Assembly (NCBI GenBank): GCA_021815805.1
Contig: JAKAZQ010000020.1
Span: forward strand, 1-54,812
Reading direction: 5' to 3'
Origin: Pseudomonadota bacterium
GTDB taxonomy: Bacteria > Pseudomonadota > Gammaproteobacteria > Burkholderiales > Burkholderiaceae_C
Length of the DNA stretch: 54,812 bases
Each line of letters starts with the position of its first letter. Positions within the stretch are counted from its first letter, which is position 1. The notes under the pieces are model-generated. The model saw only the letters and a list, made by a program, of their open reading frames with translations, was not told the DNA's origin and made no database searches. The position numbers and the translations under genes were made by a program. Below are positions 25,792 to 35,657 of this stretch, in pieces.

Positions 25792-27255
25792 ATGCCCACG
25801 ACTCCCGCCTTTGACATGGTCCTGTTCGGCGGCACCGGCGATCTGGCCATGCGCAAGATCCTGCCGGCGCTGTTCGAGGCGCATCGCGACGCCACGCTGC
25901 ACGAGCAAGGGCGCATCATCGCGCTCGGCCGCGCGGCGTCGTCGCGCGACGACTACCTGCGGCAGGTCGAGGCGCAGGCGCGCACGCATGTGCGCGTCGG
26001 TGCCGACGACGCGGCCTGGCGGAGCTTTCTCGAGCGCATCGACTTTCTCAAGCTCGACTCGTCCAACGCGGCCGACTTCCAGCAACTCGCCGGCCTGCTG
26101 GCACGCGCCGACGGCGAGCGCGTGGTGGTGTGCTACCTGGCCACGGCGCCGCGCCTGTTCACCGAGATCTGCGCCCACCTGGCCGCGAGCGGTCTGAACC
26201 ACGGCAACGTGCGCGTGGTGCTGGAAAAGCCCCTGGGCCATGACCTGGCGTCGTCGGCGCAGATCAACGCCGAGGTCGGCAAGCACTTCGCGGAACACCA
26301 GATCTACCGGATCGACCACTACCTTGGCAAGGAGTCGGTGCAGAATCTGATGGCCATCCGGTTCGGCAACGTGCTGTTCGAGCCGCTGTGGCGACGCGAA
26401 TGGATCGACCACGTGCAGATCACCATCGCCGAGGATCTCGGCGTGGAAGGCCGCGGCGAGTTCTACGACCGCACCGGCGCGCTGCGCGACATGCTGCAGA
26501 ACCACCTGCTGCAACTGCTGTGCATGGTGGCCATGGAACCTCCGGCGAACCTGCACGCCGACGCCGTGCGCGACGAAAAGCTCAAGGTGCTGAAGGCGCT
26601 GCGCCCGATCCTGCAGGACGACGTGCCGCGCTACACGGTGCGCGGCCAGTACCGCGCGGGCGCCGCCGGCGGCAAGCCGGCGATCGGCTATCGCGACGAG
26701 CCCGACGTGGCGCCGGACAGCCGTACCGAGACCTTCGTCGCGGTGCGCGCCGAGATCGCCAACTGGCGCTGGTCGGGCGTGCCCTTCTTCCTGCGCACCG
26801 GCAAGCGCATGGCCGAGCGCCTGGCCGAGATCGTGATCAGCTTCCGCGACGTGCCGATGCGCCTGTTCGGCATGCCGTCGGCGCTGCAGGGCGCCAACCG
26901 CATGGTCATCCGGCTGCAGCCCGACGAGCGCATCAGCCTGCATTTCCTGGCCAAGCAGGCGGGCGACGGCATGCGCCTGCAACCCACGTCGCTCGCGCTG
27001 GATCTGCTGTCGACCTCGCAACGCCGCCGCGCCGACGCCTACGAACGCCTGCTGCTCGACGTCATCCGCGGGCAGCTCGGACTGTTCATGCGCCGCGACG
27101 AACTGGCCGCCGCGTGGCGCTGGGTCGAACCCATTCTCGAGACCTGGGAAGCCGAGGGCAGCGAGCCCAAGCCCTACACCGCCGGCACCTGGGGTCCGGC
27201 CGCGTCGAGCGCGCTGCTGTCGCGCGACGGCGTATCGTGGCACGAGGAACTGTGA
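25792..27255 (+). CDS. zwf: Glucose-6-phosphate 1-dehydrogenase
   Basis: 487 residues. The N-terminal nucleotide-binding motif is VLFGGTGDLAMRKILPAL. The active-site signature RIDHYLGKE contains H176, and EKPLGHDL contributes the substrate lysine region. It oxidises glucose 6-phosphate to 6-phosphogluconolactone with NADP or NAD, the entry to the Entner-Doudoroff route. The ATG at 25792 lies just before the Rossmann motif. The stop overlaps the GTG of the lactonase gene. Confidence 0.93.
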   Translation: MPTTPAFDMVLFGGTGDLAMRKILPALFEAHRDATLHEQGRIIALGRAASSRDDYLRQVEAQARTHVRVGADDAAWRSFLERIDFLKLDSSNAADFQQLAGLLARADGERVVVCYLATAPRLFTEICAHLAASGLNHGNVRVVLEKPLGHDLASSAQINAEVGKHFAEHQIYRIDHYLGKESVQNLMAIRFGNVLFEPLWRREWIDHVQITIAEDLGVEGRGEFYDRTGALRDMLQNHLLQLLCMVAMEPPANLHADAVRDEKLKVLKALRPILQDDVPRYTVRGQYRAGAAGGKPAIGYRDEPDVAPDSRTETFVAVRAEIANWRWSGVPFFLRTGKRMAERLAEIVISFRDVPMRLFGMPSALQGANRMVIRLQPDERISLHFLAKQAGDGMRLQPTSLALDLLSTSQRRRADAYERLLLDVIRGQLGLFMRRDELAAAWRWVEPILETWEAEGSEPKPYTAGTWGPAASSALLSRDGVSWHEEL

Positions 27256-27971
27256 GCGCAGGCGTGAACCATTCCCCATCCGTCTCCCCGACGCGGCTGC
27301 AGGCCTTCGACGACGCCGCGGCGCGGGTCGCCGCGCTGTCGCGGGTCGTGCACGACGAACTCGCCGGCGTGCTGCGGCGGCGCGACTCGGCCGTGCTCGC
27401 GGTATCCGGCGGACGCTCGCCGGTGCCGCTGTTCCACGCGCTGCGCCGCCTGCCGCTGGACTGGTCGCGCGTCGTCGTCACGCTGGTGGACGAGCGCCTG
27501 GTCGCGCCCGACCACGCCGACAGCAACGAGGCGCTGGTGCGCGAGCACCTGCTGCGCGATGCCGCCGCCGCGGCGCGCCTGGTCGGGCTCGTCGACCCGC
27601 AGCGCCTGGAACTCGAACACTGCGTGCAGCACGCCAACCAGGGCGCGCTGCTCGCCGACGTGGTGCTGCTCGGCATGGGCGACGACGGCCACACCGCCTC
27701 GCTGTTCGCCGGCGCCGGCGGCATCGAGCAGGCGCTCGACCTGCGCTGCGCGCAGCGCTACGTAGGCGTCGTGCCGTCGACGGCGCCGCACGCGCGCATC
27801 AGCCTGAGCCTGCGCGCGCTGCTCGAAGCGCCCTGCCTGCTGCTGTGCATCGAGGGCCCCGCCAAGCGCCGCGTGTTCGACAGCGCGGCCGGCGACACGG
27901 CAAGCCGCTTCCCGGTCGCGCGCCTGCTGCATCATGCGGGTTCGCCGCTGCGCACTTTCTGGTCTCCATGA
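27252..27971 (+). CDS. pgl: 6-phosphogluconolactonase
   Basis: A 239-residue lactonase of the DevB/Pgl type, with the phosphate-binding VSGGRSPVPLF, VTLVDERLVAPDHADSN and the GMGDDGHTASLF signature. It hydrolyses 6-phosphogluconolactone from the preceding Zwf. The GTG at 27252 overlaps the zwf stop (GTGA) and is the best start; GTG 27264 is an alternative. The stop overlaps the glk ATG. Confidence 0.9.
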   Translation: MSAGVNHSPSVSPTRLQAFDDAAARVAALSRVVHDELAGVLRRRDSAVLAVSGGRSPVPLFHALRRLPLDWSRVVVTLVDERLVAPDHADSNEALVREHLLRDAAAAARLVGLVDPQRLELEHCVQHANQGALLADVVLLGMGDDGHTASLFAGAGGIEQALDLRCAQRYVGVVPSTAPHARISLSLRALLEAPCLLLCIEGPAKRRVFDSAAGDTASRFPVARLLHHAGSPLRTFWSP

Positions 27972-28945
27972 CATCCTTTCTCCATCCGCGACTGCTCGCC
28001 GACATCGGCGGCACCAACGCGCGTTTCGCGCTGCAGCAGCGCGACGGCATCGAGCAGGTGCGCGTGCTGGCCTGCGCGGCATTCGCCACGCTGGGCGACG
28101 CCATGCGTCACTACCTCGACGACTGCGGCGCCGAGGTGCGCCATGCCGCGCTGGGCATCGCCAACCCGGTGCAGGGCGATCACCTGCGCATGACCAACCA
28201 CCACTGGGAGTTCTCGATCGAGGCCCTGCGCCGCGAACTCGGGCTCGACACCCTGCTGGTGCTCAACGACTTCGCCGCGCTGGCGCTGGCGCTGCCGCTG
28301 CTGCCGCCGCATGAACTGCAGACCGTCGGCGGCGGCCGCTCCGACCCCGCGGCGCCGCGCGTCGTGCTCGGCGCCGGCACCGGGCTCGGCGTCGGAGCGC
28401 TGCTGCGCCAGCGCGACGGCTCATGGCATGCCCTGGCCGGCGAAGGCGGACATGTCAGCTTCAGTCCGGCGGACGACGACGAGGCCGAACTGTGGCGCTT
28501 CGCGCGCGCACGCCACGGCCATGTCTCGGCCGAGCGCCTGCTGTGCGGGCGCGGGCTCGAGCTGATCCACGCCTGGCTGAGCGCGCGCGACGGCGTCGCC
28601 GAGTCGGCCTGCGACGCCGCGACCATCACCCAGCAGGCGCTGAACGGCTCCGATGCGCGCTGCATGCGCGCGCTGGACATGTTCTGCGCCATGCTCGGCA
28701 CCCTCGCGGGCAACCTTGCGCTGACCTTCGACGCACGCGGCGGCGTGTACGTGGGCGGCGGCATCGTGCCGCGCCTGGGCGAATACTTCTCCCGCTCGCC
28801 GTTTCGCGAGCGCTTCGAGGCCAAGGGGCGTTTCGCATCGTCGCTGGCGCACATCCCGACCCACGTGATCCACAGCCCGTGGCCGGGCCTGCTCGGCGCC
28901 GGCGCGGCGCTGCAGAACCTGCTCGACGAGCCGCGCCATGCTTGA
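27968..28945 (+). CDS. glk: Glucokinase
   Basis: A 325-residue proteobacterial glucokinase with the ATP-binding LLADIGGTNARFAL, LGAGTGLGVGALL and catalytic-region LNDFAALALALP. GEGGHVSFSP contributes to glucose binding. It phosphorylates free glucose to glucose 6-phosphate. It is translationally linked to pgl (ATGA) and overlaps hexR by eight bases. It is the natural entry point for glucose released by the beta-glucan locus downstream. Confidence 0.92.
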   Translation: MTSFLHPRLLADIGGTNARFALQQRDGIEQVRVLACAAFATLGDAMRHYLDDCGAEVRHAALGIANPVQGDHLRMTNHHWEFSIEALRRELGLDTLLVLNDFAALALALPLLPPHELQTVGGGRSDPAAPRVVLGAGTGLGVGALLRQRDGSWHALAGEGGHVSFSPADDDEAELWRFARARHGHVSAERLLCGRGLELIHAWLSARDGVAESACDAATITQQALNGSDARCMRALDMFCAMLGTLAGNLALTFDARGGVYVGGGIVPRLGEYFSRSPFRERFEAKGRFASSLAHIPTHVIHSPWPGLLGAGAALQNLLDEPRHA

Positions 28946-29807
28946 GCGGGTGCGCGCGCAGTACGAGCAGCTGTCGGCCGCCGAACGCCGCGTCGCCGAT
29001 CATCTGCTCGGACACCCGCACGAGTTCGTGCGCGCCGCGGTCGCCGACATCGCGCGCGAGTCCGCGGTGAGCCAGCCCACGGTGATCCGTTTCACGCGCT
29101 CGATCGGCTGCAGCGGCCTGCAGGAGTTCAAGCTCAAGTTGGCCGCCAGCCTGGTCGGCGGCGTCCCCTACGTGCATGCGGCGGTGGCGCCGGGCGACGG
29201 CACGGCCGAGATCTCGGCGAAGATCTTCGACAACGTCATCTCGGCGCTGATCAAGTGCCGCAACGAGGTCAGTCCGCCGAGCCTGGATCGCGCCATCGCG
29301 TGGATCGCCGACGCGCGCCGTGTCGAGTTCTACGGCCTCGGCAACTCCGGCATCATCGCGGCCGACGCGCAGCACAAGTTCTTTCGCTTCGACATCGCCA
29401 CCGTCGCCTACGCCGACCCGCATGTGCAGTCGATGGCCGCGGCGCTGCTCGGGCCGCAGGACGTGCTGGTGGCGATCTCCAACTCCGGGCGCACGCGCGA
29501 ACTGCTCGACGCCGTAGGCATCGCGCTGCGCAACGGCTGCCGCGTCATCGCGCTGACCTCGCCGGGCTCGCCGCTGGCGCGCATGGCGTCGCTGGCGATT
29601 CTCGCCGACGCGCTCGAGGATGCCGAGCTGTACAGCCCGATGATCTCGCGCATCCTGCATCTGACCCTGATCGACGTGCTCGCCGTGGGCGTTGCGCTGC
29701 GCCGCGGCAGCTCGGTGATCGGGCCGCTGGAGCGCACCAAGCGCAGCCTGCGCGGGCGCCGGCTGCGCGTCCAGCCGCCACCCGACGACGCCGCGGAGAC
29801 ACCATGA
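28938..29807 (+). CDS. hexR: HexR transcriptional repressor (RpiR family)
   Basis: 289 residues: an N-terminal RpiR helix-turn-helix ([20 protein letters not shown], about residues 34-53) and a C-terminal SIS sugar-phosphate domain with [11 protein letters not shown] and [12 protein letters not shown]. HexR represses glucose-catabolic genes and is released by KDPG. Its place between glk and pgi, with palindromes of the HexR form before zwf and mgsA, supports the name. The end extends about 25 residues beyond the SIS domain. Confidence 0.87.
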   Translation: MLERVRAQYEQLSAAERRVADHLLGHPHEFVRAAVADIARESAVSQPTVIRFTRSIGCSGLQEFKLKLAASLVGGVPYVHAAVAPGDGTAEISAKIFDNVISALIKCRNEVSPPSLDRAIAWIADARRVEFYGLGNSGIIAADAQHKFFRFDIATVAYADPHVQSMAAALLGPQDVLVAISNSGRTRELLDAVGIALRNGCRVIALTSPGSPLARMASLAILADALEDAELYSPMISRILHLTLIDVLAVGVALRRGSSVIGPLERTKRSLRGRRLRVQPPPDDAAETP

Positions 29808-31465
29808 ACCGACTGACCGCGCTGCCCGCATGGAAGGCGCTGTGGAGCCACTTCACGCGCGCCCGCGACTGGCACATGCGCAACCTGTTCGACGAGGACC
29901 CCGGGCGCGCCGGCGACTTCTGGCTGGAGCATGCCGGGCTGCACCTGGACTACTCGAAAAACCGCATCACCACGCAGACCCTCACGCTGCTGCTGCAACT
30001 GGCACGCGAAGCCGGAGTGCCGCAGCGCATCGCCGCGATGTTCGCCGGCGAGCGCATCAACACGACCGAGCAGCGCGCCGCGTTCCACGTCGCGCTGCGC
30101 AATCGATCGGCGCAACCCATGGCCATCGATGGCGAGGACGTGATGCCCAAGGTGCAGTCCGTGCTGCACCGCATGGCCGCGTTCAGCGACAAGGTGCGCA
30201 ATGGCGAATGGCTGGGCTACAGCCGCCAGCCCATCACCGACATCGTGAACATCGGCATCGGTGGCTCGGATCTCGGCTCGCTGATGGTCTGCCAGGCGTT
30301 GCGCGCGCACGCGCATCCACGCCTGAACATGCATTTCGTCTCCAACGTGGACAGCTCGCAGCTCAAGGAGACGCTGCGCCGCGTGCATGCCGAGACCACG
30401 CTGTTCGTGATCGAATCGAAGACCTTCACCACGCAGGAGACCCTGACGAACGCGCACACCGCGCGCGAGTGGTTCCTGCATCGCGCCGGCGACGCGTCCG
30501 CCGTGGCCTCGCATTTCGTGGCGGTGTCGAGCAATCTGCAGGCGGTGCGCGACTTCGGCATCGACCCGCGCAACATGTTCGAGTTCTGGGACTGGGTCGG
30601 CGGTCGCTTCAGCCTGTGGTCGGCCATCGGGCTGCCGATCATGCTGTCGATCGGCGAGCGCAACTTCCTCGACCTGCTGGCCGGCGCGCACAGCATGGAT
30701 CAGCACTTCCGCGAGGCGCCGCTGGAGCGCAACATGCCGGTGCTGCTGGGCATGCTGGGCATCTGGTACATCAACTTCTTCGGCGCCGGCAGCCACGTGA
30801 TCGCGCCGTACGACCAGTTCCTGCATCGCCTGCCGGCCTTCATCCAGCAACTCGACATGGAGTCCAACGGCAAGCGCACGACGCGCGACGGCACGCTGGT
30901 GGACTACGAGACGGCCCCCATCATCTGGGGCGACACCGGCATCAACAGCCAGCACGCGTTCTTCCAGTTGCTGCACCAGGGCACGCACATCTCGCCCATC
31001 GACTTCATCGCCTCGCTCGACAGCCGCAGCTCGCTGCCCGGCCACCACGAGATCCTCATGGCCAACATGTTCGCCCAGGCGGAGGCCTTCATGCGCGGAC
31101 GCACGCTCGACGAGGCACGCGCCGAACTGCTGGCGCAGGGGCTCGACGCGCAGGCCGTGGCGCGCCTGGCGCCGTTCAAGGTGTTCGATGGCAACCGGCC
31201 GAGCAACACCCTGCTGCTGGATCGGCTGGATCCCTTTTGCCTGGGCGCGCTGGTGGCGCTGTACGAACACAAGATCTTCGTGCAGGGAACGGTCTGGGGC
31301 ATCAACTCCTTCGACCAGTGGGGCGTGGAACTGGGCAAGAAGCTGGCGCACGGCATCCTGCTCGAGATCGAGGGCGCGGCGCCCTCGGCAGAGCGCGACG
31401 CCTCGACGCGCCAGCTGATCACGCTGTACCGTCAGCACCGCGAGCAGCCGCAAAAGGACGACTGA
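29804..31465 (+). CDS. pgi: Glucose-6-phosphate isomerase
   Basis: 553 residues, normal length. The family blocks are [61 protein letters not shown] and [19 protein letters not shown]; the last holds the ring-opening histidine. Near the C-terminus [20 protein letters not shown] carries the conserved lysine. It interconverts glucose 6-phosphate and fructose 6-phosphate. In an Entner-Doudoroff organism it recycles triose-derived hexose phosphate. The ATG overlaps the hexR stop. Confidence 0.93.
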   Translation: MNRLTALPAWKALWSHFTRARDWHMRNLFDEDPGRAGDFWLEHAGLHLDYSKNRITTQTLTLLLQLAREAGVPQRIAAMFAGERINTTEQRAAFHVALRNRSAQPMAIDGEDVMPKVQSVLHRMAAFSDKVRNGEWLGYSRQPITDIVNIGIGGSDLGSLMVCQALRAHAHPRLNMHFVSNVDSSQLKETLRRVHAETTLFVIESKTFTTQETLTNAHTAREWFLHRAGDASAVASHFVAVSSNLQAVRDFGIDPRNMFEFWDWVGGRFSLWSAIGLPIMLSIGERNFLDLLAGAHSMDQHFREAPLERNMPVLLGMLGIWYINFFGAGSHVIAPYDQFLHRLPAFIQQLDMESNGKRTTRDGTLVDYETAPIIWGDTGINSQHAFFQLLHQGTHISPIDFIASLDSRSSLPGHHEILMANMFAQAEAFMRGRTLDEARAELLAQGLDAQAVARLAPFKVFDGNRPSNTLLLDRLDPFCLGALVALYEHKIFVQGTVWGINSFDQWGVELGKKLAHGILLEIEGAAPSAERDASTRQLITLYRQHREQPQKDD

Positions 31466-31602
31466 ACGGGCGCGACGCGCAAGAAAAGGCCGGTCGGACC
31501 CGAGACGGGGCCGCCGGCCAACGGAGCCAGGATCCGCTGCAACGATACGCCCGACCTCCCGGGAGCGAACGCGCATCCGTGATGCCGATCCTGAGTCTTT
31601 AA

Positions 31603-31617
31603 TGTAGCATTCCTACA
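31603..31617. promoter_or_regulatory. HexR-like operator upstream of mgsA
   Basis: TGTAGCATTCCTACA is a palindrome with arms TGTAG/CTACA and a 5-base centre, the same form as the site before zwf. It lies in the 248-bp gap between pgi and mgsA, 96 bases before the mgsA start. The rest of the gap holds GC-rich sequence that may end the pgi transcript; no gene is visible. Confidence 0.55.
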
Positions 31618-31713
31618 GTTTGCTCGTCCACAAGAACTTGGCGAAAGTCAGGGCATTCCGCAGGTTTTGTGCCTGATTCCTGTGTTTTTACGTTGTTTTA
31701 TTACGGACACTCC

Positions 31714-32088
31714 ATGAACATCGCGCTGATCGCCCACGACGCCCAGAAGGACCGCATGATCGAGCTTGCGCGCGAGCACGCCGCGTGCCTGCGCCAGCAT
31801 CGGCTGGTCGCCACCGGCACCACCGGCGCGCGCCTGCGCCACGAACTCGGACTGGAGGTGGAATGCCTGCGCAGCGGACCGCTGGGCGGCGACCTGCAGA
31901 TCGGCGCGCGCCTGGCCGAGGGCGACATCCACCTGGTGATCTTCCTGCGCGATCCCATGACCGCGCAGCCGCACGAACCCGACATCAGCGCGCTGCTGCG
32001 CGCCTGCGACGTGCACGACGTCGCCTGCGCCACCAATCCGGCGAGCGCGACCCGCCTGCTGCGCGGCCTGACGACGCGCGGCGCCTGA
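31714..32088 (+). CDS. mgsA: Methylglyoxal synthase
   Basis: A 124-residue protein matching Mgs[18 protein letters not shown] at the start, [10 protein letters not shown], the catalytic aspartate in [24 protein letters not shown] and the histidine in [12 protein letters not shown] are all present. It converts dihydroxyacetone phosphate to methylglyoxal and phosphate, a relief valve when sugar phosphates pile up. The chain is shorter than the Escherichia coli enzyme (about 150) because the N-terminal extension is absent. The possible HexR site before it would tie the bypass to hexose flux. It ends 13 bases from the convergent symporter-GH17 gene. Confidence 0.88.
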   Translation: MNIALIAHDAQKDRMIELAREHAACLRQHRLVATGTTGARLRHELGLEVECLRSGPLGGDLQIGARLAEGDIHLVIFLRDPMTAQPHEPDISALLRACDVHDVACATNPASATRLLRGLTTRGA

Positions 32089-32101
32089 GCGCCGCGCCGG
32101 C

Positions 32102-34393
32102 TCAGGCGAACTTGAGCCGGTCGCTGCCGTCCCACAGGCCCCAGAACGCGCCCACGTCGCCTTCCTGGGCCGCCTTCCAGGGCTCGTCGAAGGCCTCGAA
32201 GTGGAACAACTCGACGCCTTCGCGCGCCGCCCAGTCGTGCGCTCCCACCCAGTAGTGCAGGGCCGCGTCCGCCGACGGCACGGCCGCCCCCTGCGCCGAG
32301 CCCTGGCTGGGCCAGCCGGTCTCGGCCACCAGCAGGGGCTTGGCGCCGATATGCTCGCGCGTCGAACGCACCATGGATTGCAGGCGCTCGAGCGCCTGCT
32401 GCGCGCTGAACCCCTCCCAGAACGGATAGCAGTTCACGGCGACGAAATCGCTCGCTTCCACGAGTTCGGGATGGCGCTCGAACACATAGTAGGCATCCAC
32501 CACGCCGACCGGCACGCCGGGCGCGCGCTGGCGGAACGCGCGCAGCTGCGCGAGCAGCACGCCGGCGTCGAGTTCGCCGCGCAGCAGCGTCTCGTTGCCC
32601 AGCGCCGCCAGGTCGACCTGGCCGTCCGCGGCCAATCCGACAAGTGCCTCGAACTCACGTTCGTTGCGCTGCGCGTCCGCGCCGAGCCAGGCGCCGACCA
32701 TGGTGCGCAACTGCAACTGGCGCGCCATGCGCACGACCTGCTCGTGCTCGCCGGAACAGGCGAACAGGCGCACCCACTGCGCGTGCTCGCGCAACAACCG
32801 CAGGCGGGCTTCGGTACGCTGGCGATCGATGGCGGCGCCCGGCTGCTGCGAGGCCAGGTAGGGACTGAAGCACACGCCGTGCATCTTGCCGCGCAGCAGG
32901 CTCTGCAGGCGCTGCTGCAACTCGCTGCGGCGCGCCGGCTCGAGCACCATCTCGGCCGGGATCTGCTCGGCGCTCACCCCGGGCGCGGCGCCCGAGCGCG
33001 CCGGGGCATGGCCCTGCGCCGGCTCCGCGCCCTGCTCCAGCGCCGCGCGCCGCGCGTCGAGCTCTTGGCCCATGGTGCGCACGGTGGGCTCGTCGATCTC
33101 GTAGAAGAACAGCGCGATCACCGCGACCAGCGCGCCCAGCGCCGGCACCACGCTGGCCATGAGCAGGATGCCGTGCACGGTGCGTGCGCTCTCGGCGACA
33201 TCGGGCAGGTAGCCGAAGAAGGACAGCAGATAGCCGGTGCCGGCGCCACCGACGGCCCAGCCGAACTTCTGCGCGAACGAGGCCGCGGAGAACACCAGTC
33301 CGGTGGCGCGGCGTCCGTTTTTCCATTCCGAGAAATCGGCGGTATCGGCGTACATGGCCCAGATCAACGGAGCCGTCGGAGCCGCGAACAGGCTGATCAG
33401 GGTCTGCACGATCCACACCAGCGCGATGTCCGCCGGGGGCACGAAATACAGGCCCACGCACAGCAGCCCGGCGAGGCTCATCGCGACGATGTACAGATTG
33501 CGCTTGCCGAAGCGCCGCGACAGCGGCGAGGTCGCCATGACCCCGACGATGAAGGCCATGGCGCCGGAGGTCATGACCGGACCGAAATAGTGGCCGCCGT
33601 GCGGCACCACGTTCTGGAAGTAGTAGATCGCGACCGTGTTGCGGATATTCGAGAAGGTCAACGCCGCGACGCCCACCGCGCAAAGCACCATCCAGGGGCG
33701 ATTGCGCTTGAGGTCACGGATGTCGCTGCGGAACGACCCCTCGGCGCGCGGCTGCGGCTGCACGCGCTCGCGGGTCATGGCGAAGGTGACCAGGTAGAGC
33801 ACCACCGCGAGGCCGGCGTACAGCGCCATCGTGGCCTGCCAGCCGTGCGGCGAGTTCTCGCTGCCGCCGAAGTGGCGCGCCAGCGGCAAGGCCGAGTTGA
33901 CGATGATGAACACCGGCAGCAAGGCCATGACGAAACGATAGGAGCACACGCTGGTGCGCTCGGTGGAACTGGGCGTGAGTACGCCGAGCAGGCCCGAATA
34001 CGGAATGTTGATGGCCGAGTAGGCGATCATCATCAGGCTCAGCGTCACGTAGGCATAGACGACCTTCGGCGTGCCCTGGAGATCGGGCACCGTGAAGGCC
34101 AGCACCGCCGCGCCGGCCATCGGCAGCGCCATCCACAGCAGGTAGGGCCGGAAATGTCCCCAACGCGTGTGCGTGCGATCGGCGATGGCACCGATCACCG
34201 GATCGATGAACGCGTCGCCGAAGCGGGTGACGAACATCATCGTGCCCATCTGCGCCGCGCTCAGCAGAAAGACATCGGTGTAGTACTTGGCGATGAAAAT
34301 CGAGAACATCTGCCAGAACATGTTCGAGGCGAAGTCCCCGAACCCGTAGCCGACCTTCTCGGCGATCGTGAGTTTCGACCCTGTGTCCTTCAT
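32102..34393 (-). CDS. Fusion: GPH-family sugar symporter + cytoplasmic GH17 glucanase-like domain
   Basis: One unbroken 763-residue frame. Residues 1 to about 450 form a 12-helix glycoside-pentoside-hexuronide:cation symporter with KVGYGFGDFASNMF, TRFGDAFIDPVIG and the family loop ADRTHTRWGHFRPYLLW. A linker of about 60 residues (Ala/Glu/Gly/Pro-rich) follows. Residues about 510-763 form a GH17-like barrel with candidate acid/base E601 in ALGNETLLRG and nucleophile E691 in LVAETGWPSQG. The domain is a clear paralog of the free GH17 at 36607-37557. GPH carriers end in the cytoplasm, so the hydrolase would face inward and cut beta-1,3-gluco-oligosaccharides as they arrive. AAGGAGG seven bases before the ATG fixes the start. 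A perfect TGAAAGCGCTTTCA operator lies 86 bases upstream. Confidence 0.85.
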   Translation of the reverse strand: MKDTGSKLTIAEKVGYGFGDFASNMFWQMFSIFIAKYYTDVFLLSAAQMGTMMFVTRFGDAFIDPVIGAIADRTHTRWGHFRPYLLWMALPMAGAAVLAFTVPDLQGTPKVVYAYVTLSLMMIAYSAINIPYSGLLGVLTPSSTERTSVCSYRFVMALLPVFIIVNSALPLARHFGGSENSPHGWQATMALYAGLAVVLYLVTFAMTRERVQPQPRAEGSFRSDIRDLKRNRPWMVLCAVGVAALTFSNIRNTVAIYYFQNVVPHGGHYFGPVMTSGAMAFIVGVMATSPLSRRFGKRNLYIVAMSLAGLLCVGLYFVPPADIALVWIVQTLISLFAAPTAPLIWAMYADTADFSEWKNGRRATGLVFSAASFAQKFGWAVGGAGTGYLLSFFGYLPDVAESARTVHGILLMASVVPALGALVAVIALFFYEIDEPTVRTMGQELDARRAALEQGAEPAQGHAPARSGAAPGVSAEQIPAEMVLEPARRSELQQRLQSLLRGKMHGVCFSPYLASQQPGAAIDRQRTEARLRLLREHAQWVRLFACSGEHEQVVRMARQLQLRTMVGAWLGADAQRNEREFEALVGLAADGQVDLAALGNETLLRGELDAGVLLAQLRAFRQRAPGVPVGVVDAYYVFERHPELVEASDFVAVNCYPFWEGFSAQQALERLQSMVRSTREHIGAKPLLVAETGWPSQGSAQGAAVPSADAALHYWVGAHDWAAREGVELFHFEAFDEPWKAAQEGDVGAFWGLWDGSDRLKFA

Positions 34394-34478
34394 CCACCGC
34401 CCTCCTTCAGCCCCGTCGCCTGTCGCGGTTTCGCGCAGGCTCCACGGCACAGCGTACCCGGCACGCCCCCGGTTCGTT

Positions 34479-34492
34479 TGAAAGCGCTTTCA
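34479..34492. promoter_or_regulatory. LacI-type operator TGAAAGCGCTTTCA before the symporter-GH17 gene
   Basis: A perfect 14-bp palindrome with the central GCGC typical of LacI-family operators. It lies in the 174-bp gap between the ATPase gene stop and the symporter-GH17 start, which suggests that this gene has its own regulated promoter. Confidence 0.7.
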
Positions 34493-34567
34493 CAAGAGCC
34501 TAGCGCCGCGCGGCCGCGCCAGGCATAGGGAATTCCCGAGCCGTGACGCGCCGCTGCCGCGTCGCGC

Positions 34568-35635
34568 TCACGCCGGCTCGACGCGCAGCCCGGCGGCGTC
34601 GAAGGCGTGCACCCGGCCAGGCGAGGCCTGCAGGCCGACGCGCAGGCCGCGCGGCGTGGCGAGACCCTCGCTGCCATGCACATTCACGACCCACGGATCC
34701 TCGATGCCGTCGAGGCGCACATGCAGCATCGAGGCGCCGCCCAGATGCTCGGCGAACTCCACGATGCCCGCGGCTGCGCCGTGCCCGGCGCACAGCTGCA
34801 GATGCTCGGCGCGCACGCCGAGCCGGTGCGCCGTCGCCGGCGCGCCGGCGCCGAGCGCGTGCCAGAGCGCGACATGGGCCGGCGAGGCGCCCTCGCCCGG
34901 CCGCTCGAGCATGTTCATGCGCGGCGTGCCGAGGAATCCGGCGACGAACTCGCTGCGCGGGCGCTCGTACAACTGCAACGGTTCGCCGACCTGCTCGATG
35001 CGCCCGTCGCGGAACACGGCGATGCGCTGGCCGAGGGTCATCGCCTCGACCTGGTCGTGGGTGACGTAGATCATGGTCGCGCCCAGTTCGCGGTGCAGGC
35101 GCGACAGCTCCACGCGCATGCTCACGCGCAGTTCGGCGTCCAGGTTCGACAACGGTTCATCGAACAGGAACACCTTCGGATTGCGCACGATGGCGCGGCC
35201 GATGGCGACGCGCTGGCGTTCCCCGCCCGACAGCTGACGCGGATAGCGCTCGAGCTGGTGTTCGATGCGCAGGGTGCGCGCCACGCGCTCGACCAGCTCG
35301 CGCCGCCGCGCGCGCCCGACGCCGGCCATGCGCAGGCTGAAACCCATGTTGTCCGCGACGCTCATATGGGGATACAGCGCGTAGCTCTGGAACACCATCG
35401 CCGCGCCGCGCTCGGACGGGCGCAGCTGGTTGGCGAGCACGCCGTCGATGCGCAGCTCCCCGGAGGTGATCGACTCCAGCCCGGCGATCATGCGCAGCGT
35501 GGTCGTCTTGCCGCAACCGGAGGGCCCGACGAACACCATGAATTCGCCGCCACGCACATCGAGGTCGATGTCGTCGATCACCACACGCTGCGCATAGGCC
35601 TTGCGGATGCGCGAAAGCTCGACGGCTGCGCTCAC
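34568..35635 (-). CDS. Sugar ABC importer ATPase (MalK/UgpC type)
   Basis: 355 residues. Walker A is GPSGCGKTT, the Q-loop lies in [14 protein letters not shown], the signature is [14 protein letters not shown], Walker B is [16 protein letters not shown], and the switch histidine is in [12 protein letters not shown]-terminal TOBE-type regulatory domain follows (about 240-355). This is the ATPase class that powers oligosaccharide importers. The matching permeases and binding protein are encoded in the same direction at 46.3-49.4 kb with the glycosidase genes between. The GTG at 35635, 22 bases after the GH17 stop, is the best start before the [10 protein letters not shown] strand. Confidence 0.87.
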   Translation of the reverse strand: MSAAVELSRIRKAYAQRVVIDDIDLDVRGGEFMVFVGPSGCGKTTTLRMIAGLESITSGELRIDGVLANQLRPSERGAAMVFQSYALYPHMSVADNMGFSLRMAGVGRARRRELVERVARTLRIEHQLERYPRQLSGGERQRVAIGRAIVRNPKVFLFDEPLSNLDAELRVSMRVELSRLHRELGATMIYVTHDQVEAMTLGQRIAVFRDGRIEQVGEPLQLYERPRSEFVAGFLGTPRMNMLERPGEGASPAHVALWHALGAGAPATAHRLGVRAEHLQLCAGHGAAAGIVEFAEHLGGASMLHVRLDGIEDPWVVNVHGSEGLATPRGLRVGLQASPGRVHAFDAAGLRVEPA

Positions 35636-35657
35636 GATGCCCGCCCTGCCGCCGCGC

